Notes under the pieces: model-generated | Database searches by the model: none | What the model saw: only the letters and a program-made list of their open reading frames with translations | What the model was told of the DNA's origin: nothing | Position numbers and translations under genes: made by a program | Shown here: piece after piece, positions 16,741 to 24,222 of the stretch | Layout: each line of letters starts with the position of its first letter | Numbering within the stretch: the first letter of the stretch is position 1 | Source of the DNA: Rhizobium phaseoli | GTDB lineage: Bacteria; Pseudomonadota; Alphaproteobacteria; Rhizobiales; Rhizobiaceae | DNA length: 64,000 bases | NCBI RefSeq assembly: GCF_003985125.1 | Contig: NZ_ML133586.1 | Coordinates: 1 to 64,000 of the forward strand | Direction: 5' to 3'

Positions 16741-18056
16741 CGGACAAGCTCCTCGATCGCTTCGACGATCACGCCGAACGGCTGCGGCTTGCCCTGGCCG
16801 TCAAACAGGAAGCGCTGGATGAGCCCGTGTTTGGCGACGGCCTCATCGACGGCGGCATCGCGCCCCTGGCGATATTCGCCGACGCGAATCAGCAGTTCCA
16901 CCTCGTCATAGAGGGCCAGCAGGGCGCGCAGCCTGTCGGCGGCCTGGCGATGGCTCTCGCTCACCACCGCGCTCATCGTCCGGCTTCGGCTGGCCAGCAC
17001 ATCGATCGCCGGAAAATTGCCCGCCCTGGCAATCTTGTCGGAGAGCACGATATGGCCGTCCAGCAGCGATCTGGTTTCTTCGGCAATCGGATCGTCCTGC
17101 TCTTCGCCTTCGACGAGGACCGTATAGAAAGCTGTCATCGTGCCGTTTGCGCTGTTGCCGGCGCGCTCGAAGATCTGTGGCAAGACGGCGAATACGGAAG
17201 GCGGAAAGCCGCGTCGCACCGGCGGTTCGCCGGCAGCAAGCCCCACTTCGCGCAAGGCGCGGGCCATGCGGGTGACGCTATCGATGACGAGCAGCACATG
17301 TTTTCCCTGCTCGCGAAAATATTCGGCGATCGCCGTTGCCGTCATCACCGCCTTGAACCGCTCCAGCGCCGGGCGATCGGATGTGGCGACAACCAACGCC
17401 ACATTCGAGGGGACGCCTTCCGGCATGTTGCCGGCAACGAATTCGCCGACCTCGCGTCCGCGTTCGCCGACCAGGGCGCAGACGATCACATCGGCCTTGT
17501 TGTTGGCGACGATCTGGGACACCAGCGTCGACTTGCCGGCGCCAGGCGCGCCGAAAATACCGATGCGCTGGCCCTGGCCGCAGGTCAGCAATCCGTCCAG
17601 GGCGGCAATCCCCGAGGTAAACGGCTGGCGGATGGGGCGCCGCGACAGAGGATCGACCGGCTGGCCGTAGAGCGGCTGCAGGAAACGCGCGTCCTCGCCG
17701 GCGGGGTTGGCGGAGGGACGCAGGATATTGCCGTGTGCGTCGACGATCGCGCCGAGCAGGAAATTGCCGACGGAGACGGCCGGTTCCCGGCCGGTCGGGA
17801 CGATTTCCGTGCGCAGGGAGATGCCGCGGGTTTCGCCGTGAAGCGAGAGAAGCGCCGTCTCGCCGTCGATGCCGACGACATCGGCAAGGCCGATGCGACC
17901 TCGGCCCGGCTCATGCAGTTCACAAAGCTCGCCGATCCTGACCGAGGGGATGAGCGCCCGCACCAGCAGGCCCGAAACACTCTTTACGCGCCCGCTCTGC
18001 CGCCGCACGTCCGTTTGTTCGAGTCTCCGCTCCATCCGAAGCAACGCGTCAACCAT
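16737..18056 (-). CDS. rhcN: Type III secretion ATPase SctN (RhcN)
   Basis: A 439-residue F1-type ATPase. Walker A is GIFGAPGAGKSTLVSQI (near residue 166), Walker B is HVLLVIDSVTRMARALREVG (near 250), and ALVGERGREVGEF and LLDGHIVLSDKIARAGNFPA are family signatures. It unfolds effectors and releases chaperones at the base of the machine. The gene overlaps sctL by eight bases and sctQ by four. Length and motifs are complete. Confidence 0.95.
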   Translation of the reverse strand: MVDALLRMERRLEQTDVRRQSGRVKSVSGLLVRALIPSVRIGELCELHEPGRGRIGLADVVGIDGETALLSLHGETRGISLRTEIVPTGREPAVSVGNFLLGAIVDAHGNILRPSANPAGEDARFLQPLYGQPVDPLSRRPIRQPFTSGIAALDGLLTCGQGQRIGIFGAPGAGKSTLVSQIVANNKADVIVCALVGERGREVGEFVAGNMPEGVPSNVALVVATSDRPALERFKAVMTATAIAEYFREQGKHVLLVIDSVTRMARALREVGLAAGEPPVRRGFPPSVFAVLPQIFERAGNSANGTMTAFYTVLVEGEEQDDPIAEETRSLLDGHIVLSDKIARAGNFPAIDVLASRSRTMSAVVSESHRQAADRLRALLALYDEVELLIRVGEYRQGRDAAVDEAVAKHGLIQRFLFDGQGKPQPFGVIVEAIEELVR

Positions 18057-18612
18057 GGACGAGGGCCTCGATCACGGTGGCGAGCTGGTCTTTCAAGCCG
18101 ATCTGGCTGCGTCCCGCCGACGTCTCCAGAATAATCTCGCCGGCAGACATCAGCGGATCCGTCTCGATAGTGATGCGGTGATCGATATCCGCAATTGCCC
18201 GGGCGATCATGGCGGCATCGTCGGGGGCGACATGCAGGGCGATCTCCTGGGCCTCAGCGGTCTGGGATATGGCGTGGCGGACCAATCGCCTCGTGCGCTC
18301 GTCGGCCTCCATCGATCCGAGGATCAATCCGACCGATTTCAGAACCACCGCCTCGACCCAGCTGTCGAGATTGGCAATTTCCTGTTCGGCTTTTCCGAGC
18401 GAGGCGGCAAGCCGTGCGGCGGCATCGCGAACGCCCTGTTCGAACCCGTCGCGATAGCCGTTTTGGGCGGCCTGCTCGCTGGCGGCGGCAAGTGTCGCCT
18501 GCGATTGGGCGGCGTCGTGGCGGGCAGCCTCCAGAATTTGCGCCGCCTCTCTGATCTGGCCGAAACTCTCCGCCGGAATGATGCGGTCGTGGCGCGCAAA
18601 TCCCGAGCTCAT
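18049..18612 (-). CDS. nolV: Type III ATPase regulator SctL (NolV-like)
   Basis: A 187-residue FliH/SctL-like protein. The N-terminal half is a long Ala/Gln/Glu-rich helix (IREAAQILEAARHDAAQSQA), followed by the FliH-type domain (AVVLKSVGLILGSMEADERT, HVAPDDAAMIARAI) and a C-terminal Ala-Gly-Arg-Ser-Gln motif. The start at 18612 was chosen because it overlaps the upstream gene by ATGA and fits family length; a longer open frame to 18738 reads through the upstream gene. It binds SctN and SctQ. Confidence 0.8.
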   Translation of the reverse strand: MSSGFARHDRIIPAESFGQIREAAQILEAARHDAAQSQATLAAASEQAAQNGYRDGFEQGVRDAAARLAASLGKAEQEIANLDSWVEAVVLKSVGLILGSMEADERTRRLVRHAISQTAEAQEIALHVAPDDAAMIARAIADIDHRITIETDPLMSAGEIILETSAGRSQIGLKDQLATVIEALVHG

Positions 18613-19238
18613 CGTCCGGCGCCTTCCTGTATGGAGGCGACCTCGTCGACAGCGGCCGTCGCCAGAACGAGCGCCGGGCTCTTCAAGAGGGAAGCCGAGC
18701 CGTTTTCGGCCATGTCGCGCCAGCCCGCCCACCGCCATGCCGCAGAGATCCGGTATTCGTCTGCCAGAAGCGCCAGCATCGACCAGCCATCGGCCTCGAC
18801 GACATGCCTTGCCTGCTCGCTCAACAGATCAAGCGGCGGCGTTGCCGTGGAAAGATTGATGTGGCCGAGGGCGAATGCGACCGCTTCCTCGCCGTAGACG
18901 GCCTTGAGCCTCGCAAGGGTCGGGCGATCGACCGCGGGGCAGAAGGCTGCGAGATGATAGGCGAGGCCCGCCCGGAGCGCGGCCGTTGCGCGTCCGCCCG
19001 CGTCCATGGAAATCAGGCGGCGGGCGCCGTCGGCAAATGTGGCGGGGTCGCCATGGGCTTCCGCGATCTCAGTGAAAAGCCGCCGATACAGCCGCGGTGA
19101 CAGGGTAGACCCATCGGCAAGGAGCGGCGCGGTCCCATCCCATCGGGCGGCCGGCAGCATATCCGCGGAAAGCAGCGCTGCCCTGCGGATCCTCGCGGCA
19201 TCCGAGATCGCCTCGCCGTCCGAACGCGGCGTGCGCAT
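18609..19238 (-). CDS. nolU: Type III sorting-platform protein SctK (NolU-like)
   Basis: A 209-residue protein of low similarity to known families. It sits between sctJ and sctL, exactly the place of nolU (sctK) in the rhizobial order J-nolU-nolV-rhcN. SctK proteins are poorly conserved adaptors linking SctQ pods to the basal body. AAGGAG lies nine bases before ATG 19238, three bases after the sctJ stop, so this start is better than the ATG at 19280 inside sctJ. The call rests mainly on gene order. Confidence 0.65.
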   Translation of the reverse strand: MRTPRSDGEAISDAARIRRAALLSADMLPAARWDGTAPLLADGSTLSPRLYRRLFTEIAEAHGDPATFADGARRLISMDAGGRATAALRAGLAYHLAAFCPAVDRPTLARLKAVYGEEAVAFALGHINLSTATPPLDLLSEQARHVVEADGWSMLALLADEYRISAAWRWAGWRDMAENGSASLLKSPALVLATAAVDEVASIQEGAGR

Positions 19239-19240
19239 GC

Positions 19241-20071
19241 TCAGCGCTCCTTCCGCTGCGGCAACAGCAGCAGCAGGCATGCCCCGATGGCGAGGATGAT
19301 GGCGCCGATCACGGCCAGATTGGGGCCTTTGAAAGCCGAGAGAGCGCTTTGCACCATCGAGAATGGCGCCGCAGCGGGTGCCGGCGTCACTGGTGCTGCT
19401 GGGGCGGGCGCTGCGGCTGTGGCAGGAGCCGCCGGCGCGCCGACCTCCGACCAGGGGCTGACCACCACCGAGACATCTTCGTAAGAGAGATCACGGATGC
19501 TGTTGACCAGAACGGATCGGCTTTTCATGTCGATCTCGTTGAGATTGGCGCCGGGGCGATATTGCAGCACGGCCGCCGCCCTCGCCTTCTCCTTGATGAG
19601 CCCGCGGCCGTTCTCCTCCGGCAGCACCACATGGACGCGCGCCGTCGCCACGCCGTCAAGCCCGGAAAGCGTTTCGGCAAGCTGCTGCTCGATGGCGTAG
19701 CTCATCCGGGCTTTCTGTTCGTAAGGCGTCACAAGGAAGCCGTTGCCGGGAAAGAGTTCGGCGACATTTCCGAACGACTGACGCGGCAGACCGGCGCCCG
19801 CCAGCAACTCGATCGCCCGGGCATGATCGACTGATTCAGCGATGATCGCATAGGTCCCGCCCTTTTCGCTCTTCATGGTGACGGAGATGCCGGCGCGTTC
19901 CAGCAGGACCTGAGCATCCAGCGCATCGCGCTGATCGAGTCCCGTCAGCACGTCCTGGCTGCAGGCGGCGAGGAACAGGCAGAGGGCGAGCATGGCGGCC
20001 TTCGGAAGGACTTTGCGCGCGGGCGAAGAGATCGATGATCTCGCAAGGGCCGATGAGATCATGATATTCAC
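19241..20071 (-). CDS. rhcJ: Type III inner-ring lipoprotein SctJ (RhcJ)
   Basis: A 276-residue YscJ/FliF-family protein. The signal peptide ends in the lipobox LAAC (Cys near residue 37). Ring-building motifs follow: LDQRDALDAQVLLERAGISV, and LSGLDGVATARVHVVLPEEN, SVLVNSIRDLSYEDVSVVVS. A Pro/Ala-rich linker (residues about 210-235) precedes the C-terminal membrane helix LAVIGAIILAIGACLLLLLP. It forms the periplasmic inner ring with SctD. Confidence 0.93.
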   Translation of the reverse strand: MNIMISSALARSSISSPARKVLPKAAMLALCLFLAACSQDVLTGLDQRDALDAQVLLERAGISVTMKSEKGGTYAIIAESVDHARAIELLAGAGLPRQSFGNVAELFPGNGFLVTPYEQKARMSYAIEQQLAETLSGLDGVATARVHVVLPEENGRGLIKEKARAAAVLQYRPGANLNEIDMKSRSVLVNSIRDLSYEDVSVVVSPWSEVGAPAAPATAAAPAPAAPVTPAPAAAPFSMVQSALSAFKGPNLAVIGAIILAIGACLLLLLPQRKER

Positions 20072-20544
20072 TGGCCCTGCGTCAGCCGTTTGGACGACGA
20101 CATCACCGACTGGGTGAGTGACGACAGCAGCGTCGTGCCGGTTGCGAATTGCTGTGATTTCTCCAGCCGGTCGATCGATGTCGTGATGTCTTCGATCTTC
20201 GGGCCGCTGTGATCCTTGTCCGCGGCAAATCGCACCAGCGGCGTCTCCGGCTGGCCGCTCCCGGCCACGGGCATGAAGAATGCCGACAGCCGTTCGAGAA
20301 TGCTGGAGGTCCTGGTATTGCCTTCCGGTGAATAGGAGGGCGGGACGGCGTCGGACTCAGGCGCGATCTTGCGGCCCTGGGTGTTGGGAATAGAGGTGAG
20401 TTCGGTTGGCCGAAGGCCGGCGAAATCCGCCGGTTGCAGTCCGATCCGCTCCGCCACGATCTCCGAGGTCTTCAGCACATTGCCTGTCGATACGCCGTCG
20501 ACGGGCGGCGTGAAGGCGCGGCCGGAAAGTTCTTCTCCACTCAT
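20068..20544 (-). CDS. nolB: Candidate type III inner-rod protein SctI (NolB-like)
   Basis: A 158-residue protein with a polar N-terminal part and a C-terminal amphipathic helix ending TTLLSSLTQSVMSSSKRLTQ, the type of C-terminus seen in inner-rod (SctI) proteins. It lies directly upstream of rhcJ with a four-base overlap, as nolB does in other rhizobia. No signal peptide is present, as expected for a substrate of the early machine. The assignment depends on position and the C-terminal helix. Confidence 0.6.
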   Translation of the reverse strand: MSGEELSGRAFTPPVDGVSTGNVLKTSEIVAERIGLQPADFAGLRPTELTSIPNTQGRKIAPESDAVPPSYSPEGNTRTSSILERLSAFFMPVAGSGQPETPLVRFAADKDHSGPKIEDITTSIDRLEKSQQFATGTTLLSSLTQSVMSSSKRLTQGQ

Positions 20545-20594
20545 TGCAATTCCTCAACTCGGTACACGTCAACTGCAAACGATGAACGGGAACG

Positions 20595-20852
20595 CTACTC
20601 GTCGCTGCCTTCGTCGATCGCCTCCTTGGCGAAATTGAAAAGCGAATTGTTCAGCATCAGGGTGTTGGAAATCATGCCTGGCAGAAACGCGTCCACGGCA
20701 GCGGAGAGTATCTCGCTCTCGCTGTTCGGATCGACCTTTTTCGTCGTGCTGCCGGTGGTGTCCTTGGAACCCGTCTTATCGGTCGTCAGCTCCACCGAGA
20801 CAGGGTTTGCGAGCGCCAGGTTGAGGTCGGAGTTCACTGAATCTACGGCCAT
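20595..20852 (-). CDS. Small protein at the head of the sctI-sctU operon
   Basis: An 85-residue protein, MAVDSVNSDLNLALANPVSV onward, with a Thr/Lys/Ser-rich middle and a C-terminal helix (AVDAFLPGMISNTLMLNNSL). I do not recognise it. It is the first gene after the predicted promoter at 20895-20923 and lies 50 bases before nolB. Secreted early substrate, second pilin-like protein or chaperone are all possible. The first residues lack a classical signal peptide. Confidence 0.55.
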   Translation of the reverse strand: MAVDSVNSDLNLALANPVSVELTTDKTGSKDTTGSTTKKVDPNSESEILSAAVDAFLPGMISNTLMLNNSLFNFAKEAIDEGSDE

Positions 20853-21157
20853 ATGAGCACTTCCATCAAGGAGTTATCAAAATGAATGCATGATTTGATA
20901 TGGATAAAAAAACGGCCGGTCAATTGTTTAAACTTAACCGATGGTTAATTTTCGGAACTTGCAATCGGCATTGACAACTTTATCGACCTTTATATTAAAA
21001 TTGAACGTTTTTTATCCGTAAAGCGCAGCAGATATCCAGATTGCGCATGAAATTCATACTTAAATTTATTGCTATCAAATGTTCACAGGCCAGACTGCCT
21101 CTACGCCAACCGGGCCTGTGAGTACCCAGATATTTGGTGTTGCGAAAGCGTCCCGGA
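20853..21157. other. AT-rich intergenic region with the leftward operon promoter
   Basis: No gene is visible. The region is much richer in A and T than its surroundings (for example TTTATATTAAAATTGAACG near 20989). It contains the predicted promoter of the sctI-sctU operon. A leftward transcript from the nolX-like genes would have to pass through it. Confidence 0.5.
20895..20923 (-). promoter_or_regulatory. Predicted sigma-70-type promoter for the sctI-to-sctU operon
   Basis: On the minus strand TTGACC and TATCAA are separated by 17 bases, with the first ATG about 43 bases downstream of the -10 element. The -35 box matches five of six consensus bases. The operon it would serve contains ten type III genes with short gaps or overlaps. 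Confidence 0.45.
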
Positions 21158-24001
21158 TCAGCCCACCGCCGTACCGCGGCGCTTCTCGATATCGGCGATG
21201 ATCGCGTCCCAGTTCTCAGGGGTCAGCTCGCGCTGTTCCGGGTCGCGGGGCGCGGGGGCGACGCCGCCCTTGGCGCCGACGATCGGGCCGGTCTTGGCGT
21301 AGATGCCGACCGTGTCGTTGACAGTGCGCTTAAGCATGTCGTTCATCATGTCGGTCTGCTTGTGGAAGGCTTTTTCCTGCTTGATGCTCTGGTAGATGGC
21401 AAAGCCCGCCCAGGCCGCCCAGGACACCGCGCAGGCGACTGCGAAGGCGAGCGAGAAGCCGCCGGAGACGAGCGCTACCGTTGCGCCCGTGCGCCCGAGG
21501 AAGGTGGAATTCACCAGCATATTGGCAACGCCTGCGATGCCCTCGATCGCGCCGACCGTGTCCGCCGCGGTTCCGATACCCATGAAGATGAGATCGACCG
21601 GATCGCCCTTGCCACTGGTGAGCCCCTGCAGGAACTGGTAATATTCCACCGGCAGCCAAGCGACGCCGGCAACGGCGCCAACCGTCGTCCCGGTATTCTT
21701 GAAAAAGGCGGAGAGCACGCTGCGCTGCGCCCGCGCCAGCTCGTCGGAAACGCCGACGAGTGAACTGATCCCATCCAGCAGCGAAAAATTCGAGGCTTTG
21801 ATCGCCGAGCCGAGCGCACTGCCCATGTGCGCGAGAGCGCCAAGGGCGTGCAGAACCACGATGCCGATGCTGTCCCAGGTCGGGCTGGTCATGTTGAGGC
21901 CGGCATAGATGGAGCGGGATGCGGTGAGCACCGACATCACGCCGGAAGAGAGCGCCGCCTTGTATTTGACAGGATCGACCCCTGCCGGCGCCGCCGTCGC
22001 GGTCTTGTCGATCAGCTTGGCAAGGTCGGCCTTGATCGTTTCGACGCTGCCGCCCGGTCGCATCGTCGCCCAAAGCGCGGTGAAGATCGTCGTGAAATTG
22101 GTCTTGTATTGCGCCATGGCATCGGCATTGCCCTTGAACAGGGTTTCCGCCAGCGCGTCGAGGCTCGGGGCGATGATCTTCTTGATCGCCTCTTCGGCGG
22201 TCTTGCCGTCGACGATGATTGGATCGATCACATCCGTGCCGGGCATCAGCGTCTTCATCAGGCCTGACATGGAAAGTCCCATGTCCTTGAGGCTCGATGT
22301 CAGATATTCGCTGTCGATATAGGGCAGATCGAGACTTTGGATGGTCTTGCTCCAGCCATTGTCCTTGGTGGCGAACATGCGCTCGGCGATCCAGGCGTCG
22401 CCCCCGCTGCCGGCGAAGAAGCGCCCGCCGTCTGAGCCGTTGGCGGCAATGCCCTTGCCGGCCAGCCCGGTGCCGATCATGATCGCCGCCATGACGTCGT
22501 TGAACGAATAGCTGGCGAGATTGCTGGAGGGCAGCGGCGAGACGCTCTTGTCCCACTCGGCATTGGCCGGCAACTTCGAGACCAGGCTGGCGCCCATGAC
22601 GAGCCCTTCCAGCGCGGTCTGCACCGCATGGCGGTAGCCCAAGACCTCCTTGCCGCCGGGTGCGCTCAGGCGCGACGTCAGGCGCTCCAGATTGCCGGCG
22701 AGATCGCCGATGCCGATTTCTCCGGCGCCTACCTTGTCGAGCAGCGGACCGAGAAGCGCCTTGACGTCGGCCTTGAACTGATCGCGCACCTCGGGGCTGT
22801 CTGACCCGTAAAACTGGTTGGCCATCGCCTGGATGGTCGGGTTGAACAGGTGGGTGATATTGTTGGGCACGGTGCTGCCGAATTCGGAAGCGGCAACCTT
22901 TTTCAAACCGTCGAGGTCGATCTTGAGATCGGGGAACAGGCTGCCGCCGAGCCCGAGCGACTGGTCGAAATCCATAACCGGCAGGATGGAGCCGAGCCCC
23001 TTCAGTTCCCGCTCGGTCTTGTTGCCGGCCAGTCCCATGCGGATCAGGCCATCGAGCGCCGTCGTCGGATCGGAGATCGTCGGCAGCACGTTCTTGTCGA
23101 AGAATTCGGCATAGGTCTTGTCGGCAATCGCCGAGCGCTGCTTTACGAAATCGTCGGGAAGCACCATGGAATAGAAGCCGAGGGCGGCATTATATTCCTT
23201 GAGAATGGTGGTGACGTCCTTGCCGGATTTGAGACCGTCATTCAGCAGGCCGCCATTGACGATGTCGCGCTCAAAGGCATCCTCGACCTTCGTACGCAGG
23301 TCCTTCATCTTCTCGTCACGCGTTATCGTGTCGTTGATGATCTCGGAAGCGTCCTTGTTCGTATCGGGCGGCGCCACGCGATAACCGGAGAAGATCAGCT
23401 TGAAGGCCTTCAGCGCCTTCTCCGTCATCAGCGAGTTGACGTCGGGGTCCGAGCCCAGGATGGCGATCGACTTGTCGAGATCCTTCAGGATCTCCTGGTC
23501 GTTGTAGATGCCGCGCTGGTTGTCGCCGAGGCTGTCCTTGTATTGGCCGAAGGTCGCCTTGGTCTGAAGCAGATCGAGATACATGATCAGTTTCTGCTCG
23601 GCAGTGTAATTGTGAGGGTTTTTGACGACGTCGATGCTCTCGAAGGATTTGTCCTTGTCCTTCAGCCCTTCCATGAAGCCCTGATTGATCTCGCTCATGA
23701 AATCGGAATTGAACAGGAGATCGATGACCGGCTGGATCGGCGCGGTAGGGCGGGACGTGCCATTCGACGTGGCGGCCAGCGAAACGAACTTCGGACTGCT
23801 CGTCTGCGCCGATATAGAGGAGAAAATCGTCAGGGCTGCCGTCGTGGTCCCGTCAGAGGCAAAAGGCGATGCCTTCTTGACCGTGGTGCTCGTGGTTTTG
23901 CCCTGGCTCGTGGAATTTTCGGACTTTGGATCGGAATTGGCGTTTAGCCGGAGAAATGAAACCGTATCGATATCCGAAGATGCTGCTGCGATCGATGACA
24001 T
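21158..24001 (-). CDS. NolX/HrpF-like type III translocator protein 1
   Basis: A 947-residue protein of the NolX/HrpF family, which form pores in the plant cell membrane for effector passage. The N-terminus is Ser/Thr-rich without a signal peptide. The C-terminal third has hydrophobic stretches (GSALGSAIKASNFSLLDGIS; GRTGATVALVSGGFSLAFAV; ACAVSWAAWAGFAIYQSI) fitting membrane insertion. About 215 residues in the middle (encoded at 22285-22930) are almost identical to the neighbouring gene. The size is well above the usual 600-800 residues of the family. It is transcribed toward the sctI operon, 221 bases after the second nolX-like gene. Confidence 0.75.
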   Translation of the reverse strand: MSSIAAASSDIDTVSFLRLNANSDPKSENSTSQGKTTSTTVKKASPFASDGTTTAALTIFSSISAQTSSPKFVSLAATSNGTSRPTAPIQPVIDLLFNSDFMSEINQGFMEGLKDKDKSFESIDVVKNPHNYTAEQKLIMYLDLLQTKATFGQYKDSLGDNQRGIYNDQEILKDLDKSIAILGSDPDVNSLMTEKALKAFKLIFSGYRVAPPDTNKDASEIINDTITRDEKMKDLRTKVEDAFERDIVNGGLLNDGLKSGKDVTTILKEYNAALGFYSMVLPDDFVKQRSAIADKTYAEFFDKNVLPTISDPTTALDGLIRMGLAGNKTERELKGLGSILPVMDFDQSLGLGGSLFPDLKIDLDGLKKVAASEFGSTVPNNITHLFNPTIQAMANQFYGSDSPEVRDQFKADVKALLGPLLDKVGAGEIGIGDLAGNLERLTSRLSAPGGKEVLGYRHAVQTALEGLVMGASLVSKLPANAEWDKSVSPLPSSNLASYSFNDVMAAIMIGTGLAGKGIAANGSDGGRFFAGSGGDAWIAERMFATKDNGWSKTIQSLDLPYIDSEYLTSSLKDMGLSMSGLMKTLMPGTDVIDPIIVDGKTAEEAIKKIIAPSLDALAETLFKGNADAMAQYKTNFTTIFTALWATMRPGGSVETIKADLAKLIDKTATAAPAGVDPVKYKAALSSGVMSVLTASRSIYAGLNMTSPTWDSIGIVVLHALGALAHMGSALGSAIKASNFSLLDGISSLVGVSDELARAQRSVLSAFFKNTGTTVGAVAGVAWLPVEYYQFLQGLTSGKGDPVDLIFMGIGTAADTVGAIEGIAGVANMLVNSTFLGRTGATVALVSGGFSLAFAVACAVSWAAWAGFAIYQSIKQEKAFHKQTDMMNDMLKRTVNDTVGIYAKTGPIVGAKGGVAPAPRDPEQRELTPENWDAIIADIEKRRGTAVG
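22285..22930 (-). repeat. Direct repeat copy 1 shared by the two nolX-like genes
   Basis: About 645 bases correspond at a fixed offset of 3641 bases to 25926-26571, in the same orientation and frame. Long identical runs occur, for example around AGGTCGATCTTGAGATCG and TCGCTGTCGATATAGGGC. On both sides the two genes diverge abruptly. Confidence 0.85.
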
Positions 24002-24222
24002 GCGTTCCCTTTGATTTTCTTTTTCCGCTTTTCGCGGATGACGTCGTTTACCTTACGTTAGGCATAAGATCGACCTTTGCGTGATAATTCAAGCCCGATC
24101 GCGACATCGCGGTTGCATAAAATGCAGCGGCCTCGCGCCTGGAGATCAAAAATCACATTTTTACCGAGGGGTCGCAGGGTATTTCCCAGGCTGTGGCGGT
24201 CATCGTTGCCGCCCCTCTGCCT

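Noticed and set aside
16407..18134. A 575-codon plus-strand open frame opposite sctQ and sctN
   Set aside because: Both minus-strand genes have complete family motifs and operon overlaps; the plus-strand translation has none.
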